Of a stretch of 64,000 nt of DNA, positions 28,628-37,955 are shown one piece after another. Each line of letters begins with the position of its first letter. Position 1 is the first letter of the stretch. Source of the DNA: an uncultured Erythrobacter sp. Lineage in GTDB: Bacteria; Pseudomonadota; Alphaproteobacteria; Sphingomonadales; Sphingomonadaceae. Made by a program: the position numbers and the translations under genes. The notes below the pieces were generated by a model. The model saw only the letters and a list, made by a program, of their open reading frames with translations, did not search any database and was not told the origin of the DNA. The DNA is taken from NCBI GenBank assembly GCA_947495695.1, contig CANLZP010000001.1:455069-519068 (forward strand), written 5' to 3'.

Positions 28628-29563
28628 TCACCGCAGCTTCCATTCGTGACCGACCAGCTCCTCGCTGACCTGCCACAGCCGCTTGGCTACGTCTTCTTTC
28701 AAAGCATGGCGAGCGACCATCGCATCGCCGACGGGTCCACGCGCATCGAACAATCCGGTCGGGCCATAATAGCCCCCCGATTGGGCCTCATCACCAGCCG
28801 CAGCCAGCACTGTTGGATAGGCTCCCAGCTTGGCAGGCTGGGCCAGCACTGCATTGGTGAATTTGTAAATGCCGGTTAGCAACGCGCCAGGACCCGTGCT
28901 TTGCAGCGCTGTGTCGGAATAGCCCGGGTGGCAAATGACGGACATCACCGGCTCGTCCGCTGCGCGCAACCGGCGATCCAATTCCAATCCGAACACCATA
29001 TTGGCATGCTTGCTCTGAGTATAAGATGTGGTCGGATCATAGCCCCGCTCCAACATCAGATTATCAAAGTGAATCTTGCCAAATTTGTGCGCGATGGATG
29101 AAAGCGTGACGATCCGCCCTTTGGCCTGCCTGACCTGGTCATAAAGCAGAGCAGCAAGCAAAAAGTGCCCCAGATGATTGGTGCCGAATTGCATCTCAAA
29201 TCCGTCAGCCGTTTTCTGCTTGGGGGTTTGCATGATGCCGGCATTGTTGATCAACGCGTCAAGCGGGCCATACTGCGTGGACGCCTGTTCGGCAGCGCGC
29301 CTGACGGAGGACAAATCAGCCAGATCAAGCTGGAGCAGGTCGATCTTGCCGCTACCACTCAGTTTCACTTCAGCAACCGCCTTCGCACCCTTTTCCGGAT
29401 TGCGAGAGGCAATGATGACATTGGCACCCTTGCCCGCCAAGATTTTGGCCGCCTCTAGCCCGATGCCCGAATTGCCACCCGTTATAAGGTATTGCCTAGC
29501 CTTTAGGTCGGGCAGACGATCGGGCTTCCAATCCTTGATTCCGCTGTCTTTCAAAATAGGCAT
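28628..29563 (-). CDS. Short-chain dehydrogenase/reductase (retinol dehydrogenase-like)
   Basis: A 311-residue NAD(P)-dependent SDR. The cofactor motif 'TGGNSGIGLEAAKI' is near residue 30, 'NNAGIMQTP' follows, and the catalytic Tyr-x3-Lys is in 'YTQSKHANM'. Length and 'FGTNHLGHFLL' place it with WW-oxidoreductase/retinol-dehydrogenase-like SDRs. The start at 29563 has a GGAGAGAA ribosome-binding site; the longer frame upstream runs into hisN. It follows hisN by 26 bp on the same strand. The substrate is unknown. Confidence 0.9.
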   Translation of the reverse strand: MPILKDSGIKDWKPDRLPDLKARQYLITGGNSGIGLEAAKILAGKGANVIIASRNPEKGAKAVAEVKLSGSGKIDLLQLDLADLSSVRRAAEQASTQYGPLDALINNAGIMQTPKQKTADGFEMQFGTNHLGHFLLAALLYDQVRQAKGRIVTLSSIAHKFGKIHFDNLMLERGYDPTTSYTQSKHANMVFGLELDRRLRAADEPVMSVICHPGYSDTALQSTGPGALLTGIYKFTNAVLAQPAKLGAYPTVLAAAGDEAQSGGYYGPTGLFDARGPVGDAMVARHALKEDVAKRLWQVSEELVGHEWKLR

Positions 29564-29589
29564 CGCATTCTCTCCAGATTTGCTGTGTC

Positions 29590-30366
29590 TTAGCCCATCG
29601 CTTCGAGCACATCCTCTAGCCGGGCGCTTTCGCCCAGCGCCAGAACGCTGCCGTCGGAATTGGCATCCAGCGGGTTCCCCTGCCAATCGCACATCATCCC
29701 GCCGGCACCTTCTACCACGGGAACCAGCGCCGCGTAATCGTGCAATTTCAGTCCGGCTTCCATCACCAGATCGATCTGGCCCGAGGCCAGCAGCGCGTAA
29801 TTGTAACAATCTCCGCCATAGACGGGCCATGCTTTGTCCGGATACGCCTTGGCGATAACTTTGAGATAGGCGTCAGCCTCCTCTTCTGAAAAGCAATGCG
29901 GGCTGGTGGTGGCAACCGTTGCGCCTGCCAATTCGCGGCAGCGGCGCGCTTGCACAGGCTTCCCATTCAACGTGGTCTGCTCGCCGATAATTCCCAGCCA
30001 ACGCTCTTCCAAAATTGCCTGGTCAATAACGCCCATCACCGGCCAGCCATCCTGCATCAAAGCAATCAAGGTCCCAAAGATCGGACGGCCAACCATAAAA
30101 CTCTGCGTGCCATCAATCGGGTCGAGCACCCACTGTCGCCCCGCGCCCTCATTATGCGTGCCGAACTCCTCGCCGATTATGCCGTCATCTGGGAATTCAC
30201 GCTCGATGATCGCGCGCATCGCAGCCTCTGCGGCACGGTCGGCTTCGGTCACGAAACTGCGATCGGCTTTCTGCTCTTGCGAATACTCGCCCCGATAGAA
30301 CGGACGGATGGCATCGCGGGCGGCATCGGCCAAGCGATTGATGCATTGAATTTCTTTTGGATTCAT
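29590..30366 (-). CDS. hisN: Histidinol-phosphatase, inositol monophosphatase family
   Basis: A 258-residue Mg-dependent phosphatase. Metal-binding motifs are 'IIGEEFG', 'WVLDPIDGTQSF' and 'LHDYAALVPVVEGAGG'. The 'DPIDGTQSF' variant and overall length fit HisN-type histidinol-phosphate phosphatase of actinobacteria and alphaproteobacteria rather than inositol monophosphatase SuhB. It is divergent from the AraC gene at 30454 and precedes the SDR gene. No other his genes are near, so the assignment rests on sequence type. Confidence 0.85.
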   Translation of the reverse strand: MNPKEIQCINRLADAARDAIRPFYRGEYSQEQKADRSFVTEADRAAEAAMRAIIEREFPDDGIIGEEFGTHNEGAGRQWVLDPIDGTQSFMVGRPIFGTLIALMQDGWPVMGVIDQAILEERWLGIIGEQTTLNGKPVQARRCRELAGATVATTSPHCFSEEEADAYLKVIAKAYPDKAWPVYGGDCYNYALLASGQIDLVMEAGLKLHDYAALVPVVEGAGGMMCDWQGNPLDANSDGSVLALGESARLEDVLEAMG

Positions 30367-30453
30367 GGCTTAAAGCTCAGGTAAGAATGAAACAACGATG
30401 CCCGAGCATCGGGTCAAAGCGGGTCGCTGAGGTCGATGGAGTAGCTCACCTAC

Positions 30454-31428
30454 ATGGCGAGTGACAATAAGAATAGCGGACCAGGGCAAGGTCTTGCGGC
30501 ACAGATCCGCTCATCGACGGGGCAGTCGGTCCTGGGCGAGCCGTTGTCCATCAACCGCGCGCCTGCTGCCGACCTGTCACCCTGGATTGCACGGGTGTAT
30601 GTGACAATCGTCAATCTAGAGCCCGATCAAACAATAGATTGCAGTCAATTCGCGGACACAGCTGTGCTGCGCGTATTGCTTGGCGGCAAGTGGACGGCCG
30701 ACACTCGCGATGGTCATGGCAATTATGAACGCTGCGCATTGTTCTTTGGCCCACAGACCAAGCCCATGCCTGTCAGCGTGACGGGCAGCTTTGCGGTTTT
30801 GACCCTGGCGTTGATGCCTGGCGCGGTTGCCGCCTTGTCCGGCCCAAAGTCAGAAGACAGTTTGGACCGCATCCTGCGGTATGATGATCTGTATGATGAG
30901 GAATGGGCTGACAGCGAAGTGATGGTCAATTGGCTTGATCCAGCTAGCCCACCAGAGCGCTGGCTTTCCGTTGCAGAGAGTCTTTTCAGACAGTTGATTG
31001 ATTACACCAAGGGGACAAAGCCTGACCCGATCGTTGCTGCTTTCGATAAGGCCGCATTTGCCGATCCGAATTTTGCGCTGGCCGATTTTGCCGAAGAGCA
31101 TCAGATCGAGCGACGCACGCTGGAGCGCTTGATAAAGCGCAATTTCGGGCTCACCCCCAAACAGGTTCTGCGGCGCGCCAGAGTTCTGGATATTGCAGCG
31201 AATTTGCGCGGCGTGGGCGACAATAGCGAAAGCGATGAGATCATGCTGCGTTATTATGATCAGTCCCATCTCATCCGCGAATTCTCGACCTATTTTGGCA
31301 TGACTCCAAAGCAGTTTGCCAACACCCCGCAACCGCTGCTGACGGTCTCGTTAGAAGCACGGCAAGCGCGCCGGTTGGAAGTCTTGGGCAGGATTGACCC
31401 TGAAGCCAGCCGTCCATGGCTGAGATAA
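30454..31428 (+). CDS. AraC family regulator, first of a tandem pair
   Basis: A 324-residue regulator with a C-terminal AraC-type HTH domain. The first HTH is in 'ADFAEEHQIERRTLERLIKRNFGLTP' (positions about 213-237) and the second in 'YDQSHLIREFSTYFGMTPKQF'. The N-terminal domain contains 'LSPWIARVY', 'DGHGNYERCALFFG' and 'PVSVTGSF', shared with the next gene, which shows they are paralogs. It is divergent from hisN. A ligand-sensing role for the N-terminal domain is likely, but no ligand is known. Confidence 0.85.
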   Translation: MASDNKNSGPGQGLAAQIRSSTGQSVLGEPLSINRAPAADLSPWIARVYVTIVNLEPDQTIDCSQFADTAVLRVLLGGKWTADTRDGHGNYERCALFFGPQTKPMPVSVTGSFAVLTLALMPGAVAALSGPKSEDSLDRILRYDDLYDEEWADSEVMVNWLDPASPPERWLSVAESLFRQLIDYTKGTKPDPIVAAFDKAAFADPNFALADFAEEHQIERRTLERLIKRNFGLTPKQVLRRARVLDIAANLRGVGDNSESDEIMLRYYDQSHLIREFSTYFGMTPKQFANTPQPLLTVSLEARQARRLEVLGRIDPEASRPWLR

Positions 31429-31546
31429 TTTCTGATACCAGAGACATTGCGGGCCTTTAGGCTCAAAAATTCGCCCGATAACGATCTGCCAAATTGACGG
31501 AATTCAATGAGGCGCGCATAGCTGCTGGTAAGAACAGGGGCTCGCA

Positions 31547-32497
31547 GTGCCAGACCATAATAAGCAGACCGACATATGGCGGAGGAATCTGGCGTCTTTA
31601 TCTGGCACGTCGAATGCCGGGCTTCCCTTGTCAGAAAATCGCGCATTGGGGGATGATTTGTCTCCGTGGTTCTCGCGGCTGATTTCTGCCAAAGCCACCA
31701 ACCCTTCCGATATGTTGATCGCGTGCGGCATGTGTAACGACAATGCGTACACGCGTTATATTTCCAATGGTCGTTGGACAGCCATGACTGCCGATGGACA
31801 TGGGGCATATGAGGGCGAAGTCCTGCAATTTGGCGAGCATTCAAAATTCATGCCGCTCAGCGTTACCGGAGATATCATGTCGACCGGCTTCAGCCTGCGC
31901 GCGGGGGCATTTACCGCCCTGACCGGAAGATCAGCACAAGATATGCTCGATCGGATCGAGCGGGCTGACATATTCAATTTGATGCAGGACGATTTGCGCG
32001 ATGCCTTTTCCAAGGAGAACACGCCAAAGCAATGGAACCTGGCTTTGGAAGAGGCCCTGCGGCGCTATATCGCCAAGCATGATCCACCGCCGCCCAATCC
32101 GATATCGGTCCGGTTCGAATTGGCCGCCTTTCAAGACCCAACCCAATCTCTGGCCGATTTTGCAGAATCGCAAAACATTAGCCTGCGTAAGCTGGAGCGG
32201 GTGATCAAGCGGGACTTCGGCCTGACACCGCGCACCGTCATGCGCCGTGCACGAGCGCTGGATATTGCAGCGCAATTATGCGGCGTGGCTGATAAAGAAG
32301 AGCAGGACGAGATGCTGCTTAGATATTTTGATCAATCCCACATGATCAAAGACTTCACGTCGTTCTTTGGCGTCACCCCGCACAAATTTCGGGAAACCCC
32401 GCGACCGTTGATCACCATCACATTGGAACAGCGCCAAGCGCGCCGACTGGAAGACTTGGAACGCTTGAAGCCGGGCGAGAACAAGCCCTGGCGTTAA
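31547..32497 (+). CDS. AraC family regulator, second of a tandem pair
   Basis: A 316-residue paralog of the gene just upstream. Shared blocks include 'DLSPWFSRLI', 'GHGAYEGEVLQFGEHSKFMPLS' type sequence (positions about 85-106), 'RRARALDIAAQLCGVADK' and 'QRQARRLEDLERLKPGENKPW'. The C-terminal AraC HTH is intact. It lies 118 bp downstream on the same strand and ends 24 bp before the convergent prs stop. The duplication appears old, since identity is only moderate. Targets are unknown. Confidence 0.85.
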   Translation: MPDHNKQTDIWRRNLASLSGTSNAGLPLSENRALGDDLSPWFSRLISAKATNPSDMLIACGMCNDNAYTRYISNGRWTAMTADGHGAYEGEVLQFGEHSKFMPLSVTGDIMSTGFSLRAGAFTALTGRSAQDMLDRIERADIFNLMQDDLRDAFSKENTPKQWNLALEEALRRYIAKHDPPPPNPISVRFELAAFQDPTQSLADFAESQNISLRKLERVIKRDFGLTPRTVMRRARALDIAAQLCGVADKEEQDEMLLRYFDQSHMIKDFTSFFGVTPHKFRETPRPLITITLEQRQARRLEDLERLKPGENKPWR

Positions 32498-32521
32498 GCC
32501 GTCGCCGGCAACCAGTGGCAA

Positions 32522-33457
32522 TCAATCAAACAGGCTGGATACCGAACTTTCGTCAGCAATCCGGCGGACTGCCTCGCCAATCAGCGGGGCGATGGTCAAG
32601 ATGCGAATGTTGCCTGATTGCTCAGCGGCTTCGGTGGGGCGGATCGAATCTGTGATGACCAGCTCTTTCAGCTTGGAACCGTTGACGCGGGCGACCGCAC
32701 CACCGGACAGAACGCCGTGGGTGATATAGGCCGCAACGCTGGCAGCGCCTTGCTCGAGCAATGCCTCGGCAGCGTTGCACAATGTGCCACCCGAATCGAC
32801 GATGTCGTCGATCAGGATGCAATGGCGGCCCTGCACATCACCGATGATATTCATCACTTCTGATTCGCCAGGACGGTCGCGGCGTTTGTCGACGATCGCC
32901 AGGGGAGCATTGTCCAGCCGCTTGGCCAAGGCCCGCGCACGAACAACGCCGCCAACGTCCGGCGACACAACCATCAGATCTTCATCGCCATAACGCGCCT
33001 GAATGTCGGCAGCCATCACGGGCGCAGCGTAAAGATTGTCGGTGGGAATATCGAAAAAGCCCTGGATTTGTCCGGCGTGCAGATCCACCGCCAGTACCCG
33101 GTCAGCACCGGCCTCTGTCATCAAGTTAGCGACCAGTTTTGCAGAAATAGGCGTACGCGGACCTGGCTTTCGATCCTGCCGAGCATATCCGAAATACGGC
33201 ACCACGGCAGTAATCCGCTTGGCAGAGGCCCGCCGACACGCGTCAATGCAGATCAGCAATTCCATCAAATTGTCATTGGCTGGAAAGCTGGTCGGTTGGA
33301 CCAGAAAGACGTCTTCACCGCGAACATTTTCATGGATCTCGACGAAGATTTCTTCATCGGCAAAGCGCCGCACACTGGTGTCGGTCAATGGCATTTCGAG
33401 ATAGGCAGCAATTGCTCGTGCAAGCGGCAGGTTTGAATTGCCCGACATGATCTTCAT
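32522..33457 (-). CDS. prs: Ribose-phosphate pyrophosphokinase
   Basis: A 311-residue PRPP synthase, which supplies PRPP for purine, pyrimidine, histidine and NAD synthesis. The N-terminus '[20 protein letters not shown]', ATP region '[25 protein letters not shown]' (positions about 95-119) and PRPP loop '[18 protein letters not shown]' are all present. The ATG at 33457 follows a GAAGGAAA ribosome-binding site; the longer upstream frame lacks family similarity. Confidence 0.96.
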   Translation of the reverse strand: MKIMSGNSNLPLARAIAAYLEMPLTDTSVRRFADEEIFVEIHENVRGEDVFLVQPTSFPANDNLMELLICIDACRRASAKRITAVVPYFGYARQDRKPGPRTPISAKLVANLMTEAGADRVLAVDLHAGQIQGFFDIPTDNLYAAPVMAADIQARYGDEDLMVVSPDVGGVVRARALAKRLDNAPLAIVDKRRDRPGESEVMNIIGDVQGRHCILIDDIVDSGGTLCNAAEALLEQGAASVAAYITHGVLSGGAVARVNGSKLKELVITDSIRPTEAAEQSGNIRILTIAPLIGEAVRRIADESSVSSLFD

Positions 33458-33615
33458 GGCGCAGTTTCCTTCACAGATTTCCCGCAGCCAGGCAGCGATT
33501 CGCCCAACAGCTTTGATTGCCCGTGGGCTTAGACCAGCGTCGCACAATTGTAACAGTGCCGCGCCCGAGTTTTCCGCATTGCTAAGGGATGATGGCCCAA
33601 CCAAACTGGCCCAAT

Positions 33616-34608
33616 TTAGCTGCGATGCTCGCCCTTGACCCAACGCACCGTCCCGCTCGAGGCGCGCATAACCACGCTATCGGTTGTCATCACACCGCCG
33701 CGCTTACGCTTCACTCCATCCAGCAGCGATCCGGACGTAACGCCGGTGGCGGCAAAGATGCAGTCGCCCTTGGCCAGATCTTCTAGCTTATAGATGCGGT
33801 CGAAATCTTCGATGCCCCATTTCCGCGCGCGCGCTCTTTCGTCTTCATTACGGAACACCAGTCGGCCATTGAACTGGCCACCAACGCAGCGCAAAGCCGC
33901 CGCGGCCAATACGCCTTCGGGCGCACCACCTTGTCCCATATACATATCGATGGTGGTCTCTTCATCGGTTGTCGCAATGACGCCGGCAACATCGCCGTCG
34001 CCGATCAAGACAACGCCGCAGCCCAGCCCGCGCAACTCAGCAATCAGATCGCCATGGCGTGGCCGGTCGAGCACACACACGATGATGTCCTTTGGCTCAA
34101 CGCCTTTGGCAGCGGCAACCGAGCGGACATTGTCGCTGGGTGATTTGGCCAGATCAATCACATCGGCTGGGTAACCAGGGCCAACCGCGATCTTGTCCAT
34201 ATAAGTGTCAGGAGCGTTGAGCAGGCATCCTTCTTCGGCCGCGGCCAAGACCGCCAGCGCATTGGGGCCAGCCTTGGCGGTGATTGTGGTGCCTTCCAAT
34301 GGATCGAGCGCGATATCGATTTTGGGGCCCTTGCCAGGCGCGCCGCCCACTTTCTCACCGATATAAAGCATTGGCGCTTCGTCGCGCTCGCCTTCGCCGA
34401 TAACCACGGTGCCGTCCATATACAGAGTGTCGAACGCCCGCCGCATCGCTTCCACCGCAGCAGCGTCAGCGGCTTTCTCGTCCCCACGACCGATCAATTC
34501 AGATGCGGCAATCGCGGCGGCCTCTGTTACACGCACCATTTCCAGAACAAGCACCCGATCAAGCGCATTTTCGATCGGAGCATTTTCATCTGTGGTATCG
34601 GTGTTCAT
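33616..34608 (-). CDS. glpX: Class II fructose-1,6-bisphosphatase GlpX
   Basis: A 330-residue gluconeogenic phosphatase. Motifs are '[21 protein letters not shown]' type (metal and substrate region), 'DPLEGTT' for the second metal site and '[16 protein letters not shown]'. The ATG at 34608 is chosen because the family begins there; the frame runs further upstream without similarity. In many alphaproteobacteria glpX follows hom directly. Here a plus-strand hypothetical gene (34661-35332) separates them. Confidence 0.95.
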   Translation of the reverse strand: MNTDTTDENAPIENALDRVLVLEMVRVTEAAAIAASELIGRGDEKAADAAAVEAMRRAFDTLYMDGTVVIGEGERDEAPMLYIGEKVGGAPGKGPKIDIALDPLEGTTITAKAGPNALAVLAAAEEGCLLNAPDTYMDKIAVGPGYPADVIDLAKSPSDNVRSVAAAKGVEPKDIIVCVLDRPRHGDLIAELRGLGCGVVLIGDGDVAGVIATTDEETTIDMYMGQGGAPEGVLAAAALRCVGGQFNGRLVFRNEDERARARKWGIEDFDRIYKLEDLAKGDCIFAATGVTSGSLLDGVKRKRGGVMTTDSVVMRASSGTVRWVKGEHRS

Positions 34609-34660
34609 GGGCAATTCAGTCCTCAAGTTGTGTGACGCGCTTTGACAAAAGGAGACGCTA

Positions 34661-35332
34661 TTGTCGAGCATTCCCGCCATCGAGAAGCGCAAGCCTGTGG
34701 GTATCGCCAGCGTTGGCAAGGTGCTTGCTCTGATAATGGTGGGATTAACCCAGCCACTCAGTGCGCAAAGTGAACCGCCAGACGGGGCGCAGCAGACAAA
34801 CAGCGATAATCCCGAGCAGGGCACAATTGCCTCACGCTCCACCGATCAGGAAGACGGCAGCGTAGTCATCGATATATTGGATCGTGCCGAAGATCGTTAT
34901 GGTCCGCCAACACCAGAGGAGGATTGTACCGACGAGCAAGAGGCTGCGATCATCTCGGGAGAGATCATTGTGTGTCGGCGCAAGCGCGATCAACGCCGTT
35001 TCCGCACATTAGACCCCGAAGGCGCGCTGGCTCGATACGCCGATGAAACCGCCTTTCGCGATGACCCGCGGACACCGGATTTCATTTCCGACTGCCATGA
35101 TCAGGGCTGGCCAGCTGGCTGCGTGCGTATAGGTAAGGTACCAGAACCCGCGCTGATTATTGACGTCGAGGCTTTGCCGCAAGCGCCCGAAGGATCTGAT
35201 GCGGATCGGATTGCCCGAGGGCTCCCCCCTTTGGGTCAGGATGATATTGCCAACGGATCGATCATCCCGAACGCCGGCGATGCCAGCCCTGTCAGTCCCG
35301 CAGAAGCGGGAGAACCAGCGGGGCAGCCGTAA
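34661..35332 (+). CDS. Secreted hypothetical protein between glpX and hom
   Basis: A 223-residue protein not assigned to a family with a known function. It begins with TTG at 34661, backed by a strong AAAGGAG six bases upstream. An N-terminal hydrophobic segment (about residues 14-36, ending 'PLSAQ') looks like a signal peptide. The mature protein is acidic and Pro-rich, with 'EDCTDEQEAAIISGEIIVCRRKRDQRRFR' type sequence containing four cysteines overall. The 3' end overlaps the convergent hom gene by 41 bp. It is divergent from glpX with only 52 bp between the starts. Similar proteins with a 'GEIVVC' core occur in sphingomonads (family knowledge). Confidence 0.75.
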   Translation: MSSIPAIEKRKPVGIASVGKVLALIMVGLTQPLSAQSEPPDGAQQTNSDNPEQGTIASRSTDQEDGSVVIDILDRAEDRYGPPTPEEDCTDEQEAAIISGEIIVCRRKRDQRRFRTLDPEGALARYADETAFRDDPRTPDFISDCHDQGWPAGCVRIGKVPEPALIIDVEALPQAPEGSDADRIARGLPPLGQDDIANGSIIPNAGDASPVSPAEAGEPAGQP

Positions 35333-36602
35333 GACTGTCCGAACCGTCGAGCAATTCAAGCGCCTGACGCACGCACCGTTCCTGGCCCTCGTGTGTCACC
35401 ATAGCGACCAGAACGTCTCCGCTTTCGTTTGCGCTGCCCTTTTGGATCAGGCTCTCAATCGAAACGCCTGCATCGCGCATGGCAGCGGTGATCTCAGCCA
35501 AAACGCCTGGGCGGTCAGCCACGGTAAAGCGGATATAGGTCCGCTCCATTCTGTGACCTGGCTCGGTCGGGGCCATGGTGACCAGCTCTGCCTGAGGGAT
35601 TGAGAAAGGCGCGCCCGCTTCTTCACGCGCAATATCGATCAAATCTGCCACCACTGCGCTGGCGGTTGGGCCGTCGCCGGCGCCAGCACCTTGAAACAGC
35701 AGTCGGCCCGAGAAGTTGCCCTCGGCCACAACCGCATTGGTTGGACCATCAACGGGCGCCAAGGGATGGTCTTTCGAGACCAGGCAAGGGCGAACCCGTT
35801 GCAATAATGTGGGTGTTTGACCCTCGGCATGCTCAACATCGGCCATGGCGATCAGCCTGATGACATAGCCCAGCGCGTCTGCCTGCGCGATGTCCGCGGC
35901 CTGTACCTGCGTTATCCCGGTGACCCTGACAGCATCAAAATCCAATTTCGCGCCAAATCCAATGCTGGCAAGAATGGCCAGTTTGTGCGCGGCATCGACG
36001 CCTTCGATGTCAAATGTCGGATCGGCCTCGGCATAACCAAGGCGCTGCGCATCAGACAAAACGTCGCCAAAATCGGCGCCGGTGTCTTCCATGGTCGACA
36101 ATATGTAATTGCAGGTCCCGTTGAGGATGCCGTAAATGCGTTCAATCTTGTTTGCAGCAGCCCCTTCGCGCAGACCTTTAACCACAGGGATACCGCCCGC
36201 GACTGCGGCCTCGAACTTCAAGGCGAGATGATCAGCCTCGGCAACTTTCGCCAGCTCTAGACCATGATGAGCAATCATCGCCTTATTGGCTGTGACAAAA
36301 CCTTTGCCTTGCGCAAGCGTTGCTAGCGCCAGTTCCAACGCCGGACCATCTGTGCCGCCAACCAATTCGACCACAACGTCCACATCATCGCGCGAAGCCA
36401 GCGCCGTCATGTCATCTTCCCAGGCAAAACCTGACAGATCAACACCCCGATCTTTTGATCGATCACGCGCGCTTACCGCCACCACTTCAAGATCACGCCC
36501 GGCTCTGGCCCGAAGCAGTTCTCTGTTGGTATCGAGCAGACGAATTACCCCAGCACCCACTGTTCCCAATCCAGCAAGTCCAAGTCTTAAAGGTTTAGCC
36601 AT
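35292..36602 (-). CDS. hom: Homoserine dehydrogenase
   Basis: A 436-residue enzyme reducing aspartate semialdehyde to homoserine in the threonine/methionine pathway. The N-terminal NAD motif is 'LGLAGLGTVGAGVIRLL'. The catalytic domain has 'VANKAMIAHHGLELAKVAE' type and 'GILNGTCNYIL'. A C-terminal ACT domain ('FTVADRPGVLAEITAAM') suggests allosteric threonine control. Its 3' end overlaps the opposing gene by 41 bp. Confidence 0.95.
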   Translation of the reverse strand: MAKPLRLGLAGLGTVGAGVIRLLDTNRELLRARAGRDLEVVAVSARDRSKDRGVDLSGFAWEDDMTALASRDDVDVVVELVGGTDGPALELALATLAQGKGFVTANKAMIAHHGLELAKVAEADHLALKFEAAVAGGIPVVKGLREGAAANKIERIYGILNGTCNYILSTMEDTGADFGDVLSDAQRLGYAEADPTFDIEGVDAAHKLAILASIGFGAKLDFDAVRVTGITQVQAADIAQADALGYVIRLIAMADVEHAEGQTPTLLQRVRPCLVSKDHPLAPVDGPTNAVVAEGNFSGRLLFQGAGAGDGPTASAVVADLIDIAREEAGAPFSIPQAELVTMAPTEPGHRMERTYIRFTVADRPGVLAEITAAMRDAGVSIESLIQKGSANESGDVLVAMVTHEGQERCVRQALELLDGSDSLTAAPLVLPLLRD

Positions 36603-36756
36603 TGGTTTCTTTCTCTACCGGAGGACGAGGCCCGCGGGGCGAATTCAAGGAATGAAGAATCGCCTCTAGCGCGTGCAGAGCGCCTAGGGGAACCAATTTG
36701 TCTTGGCAGTATCCTAGTTTGACTTGCGCGACAGAGCGCGGCGGCGGAAGTGGCGG

Positions 36757-37611
36757 TCAGTCCAATGTTCGGGTGCATGGCCCCAAGGAAGACATGACCA
36801 GCGAATAATCCTGCTGAGCCATAGCGCGTGCCCGAGGTTCCCGTGATAGGATTGAGGCTCGCGGCAAGGCCGGTGGCAAGGCGCAAGCCAGGCGGTACCA
36901 CTCCAAAGTTTGCGGCTGCGGCGCTTGTGCTGACTGATCGATGATCTCCCCCCATGACACACCCCACACCGGCTGGCGGCCCGGTCGCCTCAGAATAGTC
37001 AGCGAAACGGGCGAGCCGTCAGCTGTATCGAGGAATATTTGCGTTTCCGATTCGCCCACAAGGTTTCCCTCGACCGACAAAGCATCCCGCACACCCGTTA
37101 CAACGGGCGGTGCATCGGCCCTGAGAAGGTCAGCCAGAACAGGACGAACGCGCCCAACCAGTTCGACACTATAGGGAAACTGCCCTGACGAGCCGACCAG
37201 CTGCACTTCTCCAGCGCGGCCCGGTACCGGTTTGGCAAACAGCAACACCTGTGTTTTCTTCAGCTTTGGCACTTTTCCGCGACTGTCGCGCGGCACATCC
37301 ACCAAGTATCTTAGCGATTCGCCGACCGACACCTTGCCCGCCACCAATGCGAGGGTCCGCGCCTCTATATAAAGGCGTGCGAATCCAGACTCGAGACCGG
37401 GCGCGCGGCTTGCCTCTACTTCGATTTGACGACGAATCTCGGCATGGATCACCAGGTCAGACGCATCTGCAAGCTTGGCAATATCGGCATAGGTCAAAGG
37501 TAACCGAGTCGGCGACTGATCGTCTTGAGCCATGGCCGGACCAAGCGTCATCGGCAACAGCGCGAATGCTACTAACAGTTTGAACTTTATGTTCAAAATT
37601 TTGAACTTCAT
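36757..37611 (-). CDS. Secreted hypothetical protein
   Basis: A 284-residue exported protein of unknown function. A signal peptide ends 'GPAMA' at about residue 27. The mature region includes 'LTYADIAKLADASDLVIHAEIR' (positions about 38-59), then 'GRVRPVLADLLRADAPPVVTGV' type and a C-terminal proline/alanine-rich tail ending 'LGPCTRTLD'. The opening 'ADASDLVIHAEI' resembles conserved sphingomonad secreted proteins without a named function. It is divergent from the tonB-like operon across a 344-bp gap. The ATG at 37611 was chosen over an in-frame ATG 72 bases upstream because it begins the signal peptide. Confidence 0.72.
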   Translation of the reverse strand: MKFKILNIKFKLLVAFALLPMTLGPAMAQDDQSPTRLPLTYADIAKLADASDLVIHAEIRRQIEVEASRAPGLESGFARLYIEARTLALVAGKVSVGESLRYLVDVPRDSRGKVPKLKKTQVLLFAKPVPGRAGEVQLVGSSGQFPYSVELVGRVRPVLADLLRADAPPVVTGVRDALSVEGNLVGESETQIFLDTADGSPVSLTILRRPGRQPVWGVSWGEIIDQSAQAPQPQTLEWYRLACALPPALPRASILSREPRARAMAQQDYSLVMSSLGPCTRTLD

Positions 37612-37955
37612 TATATTTTCCCGCTCGATCATGGAACAAATCTGTAACGATCTGGAAACCAAATTTGTGCCCGTGGGTTTCATATCACATCGTGTGAATC
37701 AGGTATTAACCCATAAAGCGTTTGCTTGGCATCAGCTTGCTCGTTAAAGCATTGCTCTCGCTTGGTGAACTTCGGGTTCGCTTCTGACGGAAACCTAGCG
37801 GCGATTTGGCACATGACCAATGTGCCATCGAACTGACCGGCCCTGCCGGACAGCTTGAGAGGGAAAAAAGAACATGGCGGCGTTGGCCTTTGGCTTGCGT
37901 CAGCTGATTGTCTGGCCCCGATTCGGGGTTGAAAAAATGGAGAGAAATCGACTGG
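37612..37955. other. 344-bp intergenic region between divergent secreted protein and TonB-like gene
   Basis: No gene is supported here. It holds a perfect 8-bp inverted repeat at 37807-37827 and an AT-richer stretch near 37612-37720. It must contain the promoter(s) for the tonB-exb operon and for the divergent gene, but no confident -35/-10 pair was recognised. Confidence 0.7.
37807..37827. promoter_or_regulatory. Palindromic operator candidate TGGCACAT-N5-ATGTGCCA
   Basis: A perfect 8+8 bp inverted repeat with a 5-base GACCA spacer, 129 bp upstream of the TonB-like start. It has the shape of a dimeric repressor or activator site. Its ends resemble a sigma-54 -24 box, but neither strand carries a GC at -12. 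Confidence 0.45.

Noticed and set aside
37807..37827. Possible sigma-54 promoter at the TGGCAC of the tonB-upstream palindrome
   Set aside because: Neither strand carries the required GC at the -12 position with a 5-base gap, so it is kept only as an operator candidate.
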